This document shows, one piece after another, positions 41,339-49,578 of a stretch of DNA of 64,000 nt. The stretch lies in NCBI GenBank assembly GCA_963704005.1, contig CAVPGJ010000005.1:620001-684000 (forward strand). The letters are read 5' to 3'. Position 1 is the stretch's first letter. Each line of letters opens with the position of its first letter. The translations under genes and the position numbers were made by a program. The notes beneath the pieces were generated by a model, which saw nothing but the letters and a program-made list of their open reading frames with translations, did not search any database and had not been told where the DNA came from. The stretch is from AC-32 sp963704005. Its GTDB lineage: Bacteria > Actinomycetota > Thermoleophilia > Gaiellales > Gaiellaceae.

Positions 41339-42116
41339 CGGATTCCTCGACCTGCCCCCGCGCTCAGGCAAGCCGCGCACCGAGGGGCTCACGCACGTCA
41401 TCGACAAGGGTCTCAACCTGCGCGAGATCGAGGGGATGTTCGACACCGGCGGGCAGTACGTCGACATCGTCAAGCTCGGGTGGGGCACCTCGTACGTCAC
41501 CAACAACCTCGAGAAGAAGATCGCGCTCTACCGGAGCTTCGAGACGCCGGTCGTCTGCGGCGGCACGCTCTTCGAGGCGGTCTACGCGCGCGGCAAGCTC
41601 GACCAGTTCAAGGCCTGGCTCGTCGAGCAGCGCTTCTCGCACGTCGAGATCTCGGACGGGACGCTCGAGATCCCGCGCGAGCGCAAGGTCGAGCTGATCG
41701 CCGAGTTCGCCCGGGACTTCACGGTGCTCTCCGAGGTCGGCTCCAAGGACGAGGACACGGTCTTCGCGCCCTACCAGTGGGTCGAGTGGATCAAGGAGGA
41801 GCTCGAAGCCGGCGCCTGGAAGGTGATCACCGAGGGCCGCGAGGGCGGCACCGCCGGGATCTACCGGCCGACCGGCGAGATGCGCACCGGGCTCGTCGAC
41901 GAGATCGTCCACGAGGTCGAGGTCGGCGAGCTGATCTTCGAGGCCCCGACCAAGGCGAGCCAGGCCTGGTTCGTGAAGCAGTTCGGCCCGAACGTGAACC
42001 TCGGGAATATCCCGCCGGAGGAAGTGATCCCGCTCGAGACGCTGCGGCTCGGCCTGCGCGGCGACACGCTCAAGGAGGTCTTGCTTGGCGACCGCACCGG
42101 CGCTCCCGCTTCCTGA
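41325..42116 (+). CDS. comA: Phosphosulfolactate synthase (ComA)
   Basis: 263 residues. ComA adds sulfite to phosphoenolpyruvate to form (R)-phosphosulfolactate, first known from methanogen coenzyme M synthesis. PRSGKPRTEGLTHVIDKGL, DIVKLGWGTSYV and VCGGTLFEAVYARGKLDQF match the family, as do FTVLSEVGSKDED and AWKVITEGREGGTAGIYR. ATG 41325 overlaps the fumarase gene. It sits next to APS reductase, which supplies sulfite. Neither ComB nor ComC is in this window. Confidence 0.88.
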   Translation: MPGFDGFLDLPPRSGKPRTEGLTHVIDKGLNLREIEGMFDTGGQYVDIVKLGWGTSYVTNNLEKKIALYRSFETPVVCGGTLFEAVYARGKLDQFKAWLVEQRFSHVEISDGTLEIPRERKVELIAEFARDFTVLSEVGSKDEDTVFAPYQWVEWIKEELEAGAWKVITEGREGGTAGIYRPTGEMRTGLVDEIVHEVEVGELIFEAPTKASQAWFVKQFGPNVNLGNIPPEEVIPLETLRLGLRGDTLKEVLLGDRTGAPAS

Positions 42117-42789
42117 CACCGACTTCGAGCGGATGCCGGCGGAGAAGGTCATCCGCTGGGCATATGTCGAGTTCGGGGAGAAGCTGTGCCTGACCTGCTC
42201 CTGGCAGAAGCAGTCGTCGGTGCTCGTGCACATGGTCTCCGAGCTGGGGCTGCCGATCGACGTGATCGAGCTCGACACCCAGCTCTTCTTCAAGGAGAGC
42301 TACGAGACCCGAGAGGCGCTCGTCGAGCGCTACGGGCTGACGCTGATCCGGCCCGAGGTGCTCACCATCGCCGAGCAGCACAAGCGCGAGGGCCCGAACC
42401 TCTGGGAGTCCAACCCGGACCGCTGTTGCCACATCCGCAAGGTCGAGCCGCTGATCCGCGCACTCGAGCCCTACGGTGCCTGGATCTCCGGCATCCGCCG
42501 CGATCAGTCTCCTTCCCGGGCGGGCACGCCGAAGGTCGAGTGGTCGGAGCGGTACGGGGTATGGAAGGTTCACCCGCTGGCCGACTGGGACGAGAAGCGG
42601 GTCTGGGCCTACATCAAGGCCAACGAGATCCCGTACAACCCGCTTCACGACACCGGCTACCGTTCGATCGGCTGCATTCCGTGCACGCGGCCGACCAGCC
42701 CGGAGGAGGAGGAGCGCGCCGGCCGCTGGGCGGGCTCCGACAAGCTGGAATGCGGCATTCATCTCGACACTCCCGTAGGAGGAACATGA
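42085..42789 (+). CDS. cysH: Assimilatory APS reductase (CysH, Fe-S type)
   Basis: 234 residues from TTG 42085, which has AAGGAGG at 42072-42078; the gene overlaps comA by 32 bp. The PP-loop-like N-terminus is LCLTCSWQKQSSVLVHMV. Two Cys pairs (Cys114-Cys115 in DRCCHIRK, Cys197/Cys200 in GCIPCTRP) hold a 4Fe-4S cluster, and the catalytic cysteine is in ECGIH (Cys223). The cluster marks it as an APS reductase, giving sulfite and AMP, rather than a PAPS reductase. Confidence 0.9.
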   Translation: MATAPALPLPDTDFERMPAEKVIRWAYVEFGEKLCLTCSWQKQSSVLVHMVSELGLPIDVIELDTQLFFKESYETREALVERYGLTLIRPEVLTIAEQHKREGPNLWESNPDRCCHIRKVEPLIRALEPYGAWISGIRRDQSPSRAGTPKVEWSERYGVWKVHPLADWDEKRVWAYIKANEIPYNPLHDTGYRSIGCIPCTRPTSPEEEERAGRWAGSDKLECGIHLDTPVGGT

Positions 42790-43386
42790 CCGACCACATC
42801 TACGCCGCCGAGCACCCGGAGACGAGCCACGTCCGGCCCGGCGGCTTCACGCTCTGGTTCACCGGGCTCTCCGGGGCCGGCAAGACCACGATCGCGCACC
42901 TCGTCGGGCCCGAGCTCGACCGGCGCGGGCTCGTCGTCGAGTACCTGGACGGCGACAACGTCCGCATGCACCTCTCGAAGGGGCTCGGCTTCTCGAAGGA
43001 GGATCGCGACACGCACATCGAGCGCGTCGGCTGGGTCGCGTCGCGGCTGACCCGCCAGGGCGGAGCGGTGATCACGGCTGCGATCTCGCCCTACGAGGAG
43101 ACCCGCCGCCAGGCGCGGGACTGGGTCGAGCCGGTCGGCACCTTCGTCGAGGTCTACGTCAAGGCGTCCGTCGACGAGTGCGCGCGCCGCGACGTGAAGG
43201 GGCTCTACGAGAAGGCCTTCAAGGGCGAGATCAAGGAGTTCACGGGGGTCAGCGACCCGTACGAGGAGCCGGTCGAGCCCGGAGCTCGTGGTCGACACCG
43301 AGCAGCACAGCGCCGAGGAGTGCGCGGCGCTCGTCGTCGCGAGGCTCGAGGAGCTGGGGCTCGTCCCGGCGGAGGTGGCGGCGTGA
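42786..43386 (+). CDS. cysC: Adenylylsulfate kinase (APS kinase), frameshifted
   Basis: ATG 42786 overlaps cysH. Walker A is GLSGAGKTT, followed by EYLDGDNVRMHLSKGLGFSK and AAISPYEETRRQARD, typical of CysC. An extra C in CCC (43278-43280) moves the frame just after EEPVEP. Corrected, it continues ELVVDTEQHSAEECAALVVA and ends at 43386, with a four-base overlap to the next gene. Length 601 is 3n+1; corrected, 199 residues. The shift makes the raw frame run into sat, giving a false fusion. It makes PAPS, so APS is shared between this kinase and CysH. Confidence 0.85.
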
Positions 43387-44519
43387 CAGTCACCGACGAC
43401 ACGGCGCTGATCGACCCGCACGGCGGCAGGCTCGTCGACCGCAGCGGGCCGCGCCCGGACGGCGTCGACCGGCTCGAGCAGCTGCCGCTCACCTCCCGCG
43501 AGCTCTCCGACCTGGACATGCTCGCGAGCGGAGCGCTTTCCCCGCTCGAGGGCTTCATGGGCCCGCACGACTACGAGCACGTGGTCGAGGAGATGCGGCT
43601 CGAGCGCGGGCTGCCGTGGGCGCTGCCGGTCTGCCTGGCGGTCGAGCGCGCGCCGCACGGCGACGAGGTCGCGCTGACCGACGAGGGCGGCCGCCCGGTC
43701 GCGGTGCTCGAGGTCGACCAGGCCTACGAGTACGACAAGGAGCGCGAGGCCGAGCGCTGCTTCCGCACGGCCGACGAGGCGCACCCCGGAGTCGCGCGGC
43801 TCTACGCGCAGAAGCCGATGTACCTCGGTGGCCGCGTCACCGTCTTCGAGCGCGCCGAGCCGGCCTTCCCGGAGCTCGCGCTCGACCCGGCGCAGACCCG
43901 GGCCACCTTCGCCGAGCGCGGCTGGAAGCGCGTGGTCGGCTTCCAGACGCGCAACCCGATCCACCGCGCGCACGAGTACCTGACCAAGGGCGCGCTCGAG
44001 ACCGTCGACGGGCTGCTGATCCACCCGCTCGTCGGCGACACGAAGTCGGACGACGTCCCGGCTGCGACCCGCGTCGAGTGCTACCGGATCCTGGTCGAGA
44101 ACTACTACCCGGCCGACCGCGTCCTCGTCTCGGCCTTCCCGGCGGCGATGCGCTACGCGGGGCCGCGCGAGGCGATCTGGCACGCGATCTGCCGCAAGAA
44201 CTACGGCTGCTCGCACTTCATCGTCGGCCGCGACCACGCGGGTGTCGGCGACTACTACGGCACCTACGACGCGCAGCTGATCTTCGACGACTTCGAGCCG
44301 CACGAGCTCGGGATCGAGCCGATGTTCTTCGAGCACGCGTTCTTCTGCCGCGCCTGCGGCCAGATGGCGACGCCGAAGACCTGCCCGCACGGCGGGGACG
44401 ACCACGTCTTCCTCTCCGGGACGAAGGTGCGCGAGCTGCTCGCCGAAGGTGTGCTGCCGCCGGCCGAGTTCTCGCGTCCGGAGGTCGCGCGGGTGCTCAT
44501 CGACAGCTATCGCCTATAG
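43383..44519 (+). CDS. sat: ATP sulfurylase
   Basis: 378 residues from GTG 43383. The enzyme activates sulfate to APS. QTRNPIHRAHEYL carries the ATP-binding HxxH-type motif, and GRDHAGVGDYYGTYDA is the second substrate loop. A zinc-binding-like cysteine pattern, CRACGQMATPKTCPH, is near the end. It resembles the monomeric Sat of dissimilatory and many bacterial assimilatory systems, not CysD/CysN. It completes sat-cysC-cysH within one operon. Confidence 0.93.
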   Translation: MTVTDDTALIDPHGGRLVDRSGPRPDGVDRLEQLPLTSRELSDLDMLASGALSPLEGFMGPHDYEHVVEEMRLERGLPWALPVCLAVERAPHGDEVALTDEGGRPVAVLEVDQAYEYDKEREAERCFRTADEAHPGVARLYAQKPMYLGGRVTVFERAEPAFPELALDPAQTRATFAERGWKRVVGFQTRNPIHRAHEYLTKGALETVDGLLIHPLVGDTKSDDVPAATRVECYRILVENYYPADRVLVSAFPAAMRYAGPREAIWHAICRKNYGCSHFIVGRDHAGVGDYYGTYDAQLIFDDFEPHELGIEPMFFEHAFFCRACGQMATPKTCPHGGDDHVFLSGTKVRELLAEGVLPPAEFSRPEVARVLIDSYRL

Positions 44520-44523
44520 GCAC

Positions 44524-45405
44524 ATGGGCTGGGAGCTCGTTCTCGCAGGCCTGCTGGTAGGCGCGCTCGTCGGGCTGACGGGCATGGGCGGCGGCTCGCT
44601 GATGACGCCCCTGCTCGTGATCGTCTTCGGCTTCGACCCGACGGTCGCGATCGGAACCGACATCGCGCACGGCGCGATCTTCAAGACGGTGGGCGGCATC
44701 CGCCACCGGCGGCTGGGCACGGTGCACGCGCGGTTGAGCGCCTGGATGTTCCTGACCAGCGCGCCGATGTCGCTCGTCGGCGTCTGGCTCGCGACCTGGC
44801 TCGAGCGGCAGTACGGCGACGGCGCGCAGTCCGCGATGGGCAAGGTGCTCGCGGTCGCCCTGCTGCTGGGCGCGGTGGGGCTCATCGCCAAGAGCTTCGT
44901 CAACTACCAGGAACGCAGCGATGCGCCCTTCCTGCTCACCAGGCGCGACCGGATCGCAGCGCTCGCGATCGGCTTCTTCGGCGGCTTCATCGTCGGCCTG
45001 ACCTCCGTCGGCACGGGCGTCTTCTTCGGGCTGACGATGCTGATCGTCTTCCCGCTGCGCGCGGCGAAGATCGTCGGCACGGACATCGTCCACGCCGCCG
45101 CCCTGCTCTGGGTGGCGGGGGTGGGCCACTTCGTCGCCGGCAACGTCGACATGCGCACGGTGGGATGGCTCGCGCTCGGCTCGGTGCCCGGCGTCCTGAT
45201 CGCCAGCCAGTTCACGCTGCGGGTGCCCGAGCGCGTGCTGCGCCTCCTGCTCGCAAGCGTGCTGCTGCTGAGCGGCATCAAGCTGCTGGACTTCTCCGGG
45301 GCCAACTGGGCGATCGCGGCCGGGGCGGTGGTGGCCGTGGCGTCCTTCGGGGCCTGGGCGCTGATCGGGTGGCTGCGCGCTGCGCGACCCGAGACAGCCT
45401 CGTAG
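44524..45405 (+). CDS. TauE/SafE family sulfite/sulfonate permease
   Basis: 293 residues, start ATG 44524, 4 bp after sat. About eight hydrophobic helices in two halves, each with a family motif: GALVGLTGMGGGSLMTPLLV near the N-terminus and GFIVGLTSVGTGVFFGLTML in the middle. Members export sulfite or sulfoacetate or import sulfonates. Its position after comA and the sulfate genes suggests handling of sulfite or sulfolactate. Confidence 0.85.
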   Translation: MGWELVLAGLLVGALVGLTGMGGGSLMTPLLVIVFGFDPTVAIGTDIAHGAIFKTVGGIRHRRLGTVHARLSAWMFLTSAPMSLVGVWLATWLERQYGDGAQSAMGKVLAVALLLGAVGLIAKSFVNYQERSDAPFLLTRRDRIAALAIGFFGGFIVGLTSVGTGVFFGLTMLIVFPLRAAKIVGTDIVHAAALLWVAGVGHFVAGNVDMRTVGWLALGSVPGVLIASQFTLRVPERVLRLLLASVLLLSGIKLLDFSGANWAIAAGAVVAVASFGAWALIGWLRAARPETAS

Positions 45406-45443
45406 CACCGCGGGGCTCGGCGACGGCCTAGGATTCTTCGGCC

Positions 45444-46337
45444 ATGCGGCTCGTCTGGGTCAGCTTCGACGTGATGGGCCGCGACTGCCTGGTCGCCGCC
45501 GCGGAGGCCGGCGCGGAGGTGGCCGCGGTCGTGACCTTGCCTGGCCCGATCGACCCGAGCCGCTCCGGGCAGTGCTCGTTCGACGAGATCGCCTCCGAGC
45601 TGGGAGCGAAGCTGATCGAGACCGCGGACGTCAACTCGCCCGCGACGGTCGAGGCCGTGCGGGAGGTCGATCCCGACCTGATCTTCATCGTCGGCTGGTC
45701 GCAGCTCGTCCTGGACGAGTTCATCGGCCTGGCGCGACACGGCGTCTTCGGGATGCACCCGACGCTGCTGCCGAAGCACCGCGGGCGCGCGGCGATTCCC
45801 TGGGCGATCCTGAGCGGCCTCGCCGTGACCGGCGTGACGCTGTTCGAGATCGTCGACGGGACCGCCGACTCGGGGCCGATCGTCGGCCAGGTCGAGGTGC
45901 CGCTCTCGCGCGACGAGACGGCCACGACGCTCTACGACAAGGTCACCGCGGCTCATGTCGAGCTCGTGCGCCGGTGCGTCCCGCAGCTCCTCGACGGGTC
46001 GGCGCCGCGGCTCGAGCAGGACACGCGTCGCGCCAGCGCCTGGCTGAAGCGCACGCCGGCCGACGGGATCATCGACTGGGAGACGCGCGCTCCGTACCTC
46101 CACGACTGGGTGCGGGCGCAGACGCGGCCCTATCCCGGCGCCTTCACCTTCCACGGCGAGGAGAAGCTCGTCGTCTGGCGCGCGCGGCCGGTCGACCTGG
46201 ACGGCGACGCGCCGGCCGGGACCGTGGTCGCGGTCGACGGCGAGGCGGCGGTGGTCGCCTGCGGCGAGGGCGGGCTGGTGCTCGAGGAGGTGGAGGGCGT
46301 GACCGGGCCACTGCCGGTCGGCGCCGTGCTCGGTTGA
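45444..46337 (+). CDS. Formyltransferase-fold protein lacking the catalytic asparagine
   Basis: 297 residues. Similar to methionyl-tRNA and sugar N-formyltransferases. The folate-site motif is GMHPTLLPKHRGRAAIPWAI, and VDGTADSGPI supplies the aspartate. The family triad is Asn-His-Asp; here the Asn two residues before His105 is Gly103. The C-terminal half is a beta domain. It is followed by a PIG-L deacetylase, a pairing that suggests N-formylation or related modification of a deacetylated amino sugar. It could be inactive, or use a variant mechanism. Confidence 0.75.
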   Translation: MRLVWVSFDVMGRDCLVAAAEAGAEVAAVVTLPGPIDPSRSGQCSFDEIASELGAKLIETADVNSPATVEAVREVDPDLIFIVGWSQLVLDEFIGLARHGVFGMHPTLLPKHRGRAAIPWAILSGLAVTGVTLFEIVDGTADSGPIVGQVEVPLSRDETATTLYDKVTAAHVELVRRCVPQLLDGSAPRLEQDTRRASAWLKRTPADGIIDWETRAPYLHDWVRAQTRPYPGAFTFHGEEKLVVWRARPVDLDGDAPAGTVVAVDGEAAVVACGEGGLVLEEVEGVTGPLPVGAVLG

Positions 46338-46408
46338 GACGTCGCTTGCGATGTCGACCTCAGGACACGCGAGCTTCGCTCGCGTGTCCGTCTGAAACGA
46401 CCGGTCGA
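46338..46408 (+). repeat. Tandem double-hairpin repeat, copy C
   Basis: It begins at the base after the TGA of the formyltransferase gene. Hairpin 1 is GACGTCGC/GCGATGTC (46338-46355). Hairpin 2 is a perfect 12-bp stem (46363-46389) with a TTC loop. The tail GTCTGAAACGACCGGTCGA ends at 46408, 26 bp before the next ATG. Confidence 0.85.
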
Positions 46409-46434
46409 AACGTTGCCGGTGAGAAGGTTGACGC

Positions 46435-47103
46435 ATGAGAGTGTTGGTGTTTGCAGCGCACCCTGACGACGAGGTGCTCGGGATGGGCGGCACGCTCTGC
46501 CTGCACGCGGCGGAGCGGGAGGACGAGGTGCGCGTCGTCTGCGTGACCGACGGCAGCTCGAGCCAGTACCCCGGGGACGCCGAGGTGCGAGGGCGGAAGA
46601 ACGACGAGGCGAAGCGGGCGGCCGCAGTGCTCGGCGTGGCGGACTACGTCCACCTCGACCTGCCCGACATGCGGCTCGACACGATCCCGCACGTCGAGCT
46701 GAACGCGGTCGTCGAGGAGCATGTCCAGGAGTTGGCGCCCGAGGTCGTTTATACGGCGCAGCCGGACGTGAACCGGGACCACCGCGCGCTCTTCGACTCG
46801 GTGGCGGTCGCGACGAGGCCGGCGCCGGGGCAGCCCGTGCGGCGGGTGCTGACCTACGCGCCCACGTCGAGCACGGAGTGGACTCCGGCGCCGACGAACT
46901 GGTTCGTGCCGAACTGGTTCGTCGACGTGACGGCGACGATCGAGCGCAAGCTCGAGGCGTTCGCCTGCTTCGAGACCGAGCGGCGGGACTACCCCCATCC
47001 CAGGAGCGAACGCGCGCTGCGGGCGCACGCCGAGTTCTACGGTGCCACCGCTGGTTGCGAGTACGCCGAGCCGTTCGTCCTCGTTCGAAATGTCCAGCGC
47101 TGA
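46435..47103 (+). CDS. PIG-L/LmbE family deacetylase
   Basis: 222 residues. The zinc motif AAHPDDEVLG is at residues 7-16, and a second metal-binding site appears in PDVNRDHRALFDS. Members remove N-acetyl groups from GlcNAc-type sugars, including mycothiol and phosphatidylinositol-glycan intermediates. It lies between a formyltransferase-like gene and a surface-protein gene, so a surface sugar substrate is more likely than mycothiol. Its stop overlaps the next gene. Confidence 0.88.
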   Translation: MRVLVFAAHPDDEVLGMGGTLCLHAAEREDEVRVVCVTDGSSSQYPGDAEVRGRKNDEAKRAAAVLGVADYVHLDLPDMRLDTIPHVELNAVVEEHVQELAPEVVYTAQPDVNRDHRALFDSVAVATRPAPGQPVRRVLTYAPTSSTEWTPAPTNWFVPNWFVDVTATIERKLEAFACFETERRDYPHPRSERALRAHAEFYGATAGCEYAEPFVLVRNVQR

Positions 47104-48022
47104 CGGCCTGCGCCGCGCGCGGGTGCTCGCGGCGGTCGTCGTCACGTTTCTGCTCGGCGGCACGGCGGCGGCCTTCGCGCTCACCGAGCAGCTGAAGCTG
47201 GAGCGGAGCCCGGTGCTGCGCACGTCGGTGGGCAAGCTGCTCGGGCCGAAGTGCCGCTGCCCGCTGCAGCGGGTGAAGATCGGCTTCGTCCTGCGCAAGC
47301 CGGACACGCTGACCGTCGCGATCGTCGACTCGCACGGGCAGGTCGTGCGGACGCTGCTCTCCGGCGGCTACCGGCGCGGCGCCCAGCAGCTCGCCTGGGA
47401 CGGCCGCGACGATTTCGGAGGCGTTGTGCCGGCCGGGACGTACAAGCCGCGCCTGCACCTCGCACACGACCACCGGACGATCCTGATGCCGAACCCGATT
47501 CGGGTCGACCCGACGCGGCCTGCGGTCGCACTCGTTGCCCTGGCGCCGCGCAGGTTCTCGCCGGACGGCGACGGGCGCCGCGATGTCGTCCGCGTCCGCT
47601 TCAAGACCAGCGAGCCCGCGCGAGGGTTGCTGTACGTCGACGGGGGACTGCGGATCAGGACGAAGCGGTACGCGGAGACGGGCGTGCTGCGCTGGTACGG
47701 CCTGGGCTTCGGCGCCGGGCGGCACCGGCTCGTGCTGCGGGCCGTCGACCTTGCGGGGAACCTGTCGAAGCTGGTTCCGGCCGGTGTCGTCCGGGTCCGC
47801 TTCCTGACCGTCGGGCCGCACGTCCTGCGGGCCGGGACGGGAGCGCGGGTCGGCTTCCGCGTCCGCACCGACGCGCGCCGCTTCAGCTGGCGGCTGGGGA
47901 AGCGGCACGGCTCCTCGCGGCCTGGGCTGCTGGTGCTGCGCACGCCCTCGGCTCCGGGCCGCTACCGGCTGGTCGTCACCGCGAACGGCCACTCGGCACG
48001 GGCACTGGTGATCGTCTCGTGA
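47090..48022 (+). CDS. Membrane-anchored FlgD-Ig-like surface protein
   Basis: 310 residues from ATG 47090. One N-terminal hydrophobic helix (ARVLAAVVVTFLLGGTAAA) serves as signal or anchor. Beta-rich repeats follow, with GQVVRTLLSGGYRRGAQQLA and DGRDDFGGVVPAGTYKPRL, the FlgD-Ig pattern, then RRFSPDGDGRRDVVRVRF. Similar modules occur at the end of the protein at 25028 and the start of the one at 51988. The function is structural or unknown. Confidence 0.72.
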   Translation: MSSADGLRRARVLAAVVVTFLLGGTAAAFALTEQLKLERSPVLRTSVGKLLGPKCRCPLQRVKIGFVLRKPDTLTVAIVDSHGQVVRTLLSGGYRRGAQQLAWDGRDDFGGVVPAGTYKPRLHLAHDHRTILMPNPIRVDPTRPAVALVALAPRRFSPDGDGRRDVVRVRFKTSEPARGLLYVDGGLRIRTKRYAETGVLRWYGLGFGAGRHRLVLRAVDLAGNLSKLVPAGVVRVRFLTVGPHVLRAGTGARVGFRVRTDARRFSWRLGKRHGSSRPGLLVLRTPSAPGRYRLVVTANGHSARALVIVS

Positions 48023-49578
48023 GCAGCGAGCTCGCCCGGGTTGCCGGAGTCGTCGGCGCCGCCGGGCTCGCGGCCCTGCTCGTCGCTCCGACGCGGACGC
48101 TCCGGCTGGCCGGGCTCGCCGCGTGGGCGCTCGGCTCCTTCGCTCTGGCCGACTACGTCGCGCCGAAAGGGCACGCGGCCCTGCTGGCCGGGGGCGCCGT
48201 CGCCGGGCTCGTCCTCGCCGCCGCCGGAGCCGCCCTGCTCCTCCGCTGGCCGTGGCTCCTTGCCCTGGCGACGCTCGCCTGCGTCCCCGCGAGGATCCCG
48301 GTGACCGTCGGCTCGACCCAGGCGAACCTGCTCGTCCCGCTCTACGCCGTGGTCGCCGCCGCCGCGCTCGCGCTCGCCTGGGAGCTGCTGCGCGGCGACA
48401 CCAGATCGCGAGAGCTCGGCCCGGTCGCGCTGCCCCTTGCCGCCTTCGTCGCCTGGGGCGGCCTCTCGCTCGCCTGGAGCCAGGACGTCCGCCAGGGCGC
48501 GATCGAGCTGCTGGCCTTCTACCTCCCGTTCGGCCTGCTGGCCGTTGCCCTGGCCCGCCTCGACTGGCGCCGCGGCTGGGTGATCGCGCTCTACGCCGAG
48601 CTGACGCTGATGGCGATCGTCTTCGCCGTCGTCGGGATCGAGCAGTGGATCAACCGCGACATCTTCTGGAACCCGAAGCTGCTCGTCGGCAACACCTACG
48701 CGCCCTTCTTCCGCGTCAACTCCGTCTTCTGGGACCCGTCCATCTACGGGCGCTTCCTGGTCGTGTCCATCCTGGCGAGCCTGGTCGTCGCGCTCTTCTG
48801 GCGCTCGGTCCGCGTCGTGCTCCTGGCCGTGGCCGCGATCGCCGCGGCCTGGACGGGTCTGATCTTCTCGTTCTCGCAGTCGAGCTTCCTGGCGCTGATC
48901 GCCGGCGTCGCCCTGGCCGCGGTGCTCGCGTGGGGCCGGCGCGCCCTCCTTCTCGTCGTTCTCGCCGCGGCGGTGTTCGTGCTCGTCGCCGCGGTGGCGC
49001 CGAACGTGCGCCACGCCGTCCTGCACCACGCGAACGGCGGGCTCAACCGCGTGACGAGCGGCCGCTCGAAGCTGGTCAAGAACGGTTTCAAGATCGCCGA
49101 GCACCATCCCGCCGTCGGCGTCGGGATCGGCGGCTTCAAGCACGCCTATGCGAAGCAGGCCCACCTGCGCTCGAAGGAGCCGGCGGCCGGCGCCTCGCAC
49201 GACACGCCGATCACGGTGACCGCGGAGAACGGCCTCCCGGGCCTGCTGCTGCTCGGCTGGCTCGTGTTCGCGAGCCTCGCGCTCGCCTTCCGCCGGCGCG
49301 CCTCAGACCTGCCGTGCCTGACCGCGCTCACCTGCGGGCTCGTCTTCGCCGCGATCGGCGTTCACAGCCTCTTCTACAACGACTTCTTCGAGGACCCGAC
49401 CGTCTGGGCCGCTCTCGGCCTGGCCACGGTCGCCGCGCGGCAACCGCACAAGCGCCCGCAGGCGGCGCCGCTCGACCGGAAGGTAGAACCCGAGCGGCAG
49501 CAGGAGCAGCGGGTAGACGGCCGTCAGGCCGACGGCGCCCGCGAACGGGACGTGGATCGCCTTCCCGAGCACCGTTAG
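48019..49578 (+). CDS. O-antigen ligase family membrane protein
   Basis: 519 residues from GTG 48019 (GTGA overlap). Ten or more hydrophobic helices with a large loop before the last ones. The loop contains FSFSQSSFLALIAGV and HHPAVGVGIGGFKHAYA, as in Wzy_C ligases and polymerases, and the conserved HDTPITVTAENGLPGLLLLG. It joins or polymerises lipid-linked glycans at the outer face of the membrane. The last 45 residues (after VAAR) are hydrophilic, arginine-rich and antisense to the flippase; if one base near 49440 is surplus the protein would end at 49486. Confidence 0.82.
   Translation: MSSELARVAGVVGAAGLAALLVAPTRTLRLAGLAAWALGSFALADYVAPKGHAALLAGGAVAGLVLAAAGAALLLRWPWLLALATLACVPARIPVTVGSTQANLLVPLYAVVAAAALALAWELLRGDTRSRELGPVALPLAAFVAWGGLSLAWSQDVRQGAIELLAFYLPFGLLAVALARLDWRRGWVIALYAELTLMAIVFAVVGIEQWINRDIFWNPKLLVGNTYAPFFRVNSVFWDPSIYGRFLVVSILASLVVALFWRSVRVVLLAVAAIAAAWTGLIFSFSQSSFLALIAGVALAAVLAWGRRALLLVVLAAAVFVLVAAVAPNVRHAVLHHANGGLNRVTSGRSKLVKNGFKIAEHHPAVGVGIGGFKHAYAKQAHLRSKEPAAGASHDTPITVTAENGLPGLLLLGWLVFASLALAFRRRASDLPCLTALTCGLVFAAIGVHSLFYNDFFEDPTVWAALGLATVAARQPHKRPQAAPLDRKVEPERQQEQRVDGRQADGARERDVDRLPEHR

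Noticed and set aside
42786..44519. A fused APS kinase-ATP sulfurylase (PAPS-synthetase-like) protein
   Set aside because: The continuous frame results from an extra C near 43279; the 35 residues between the domains are out-of-frame sequence. Removing it gives cysC ending at 43386 and sat starting at 43383.
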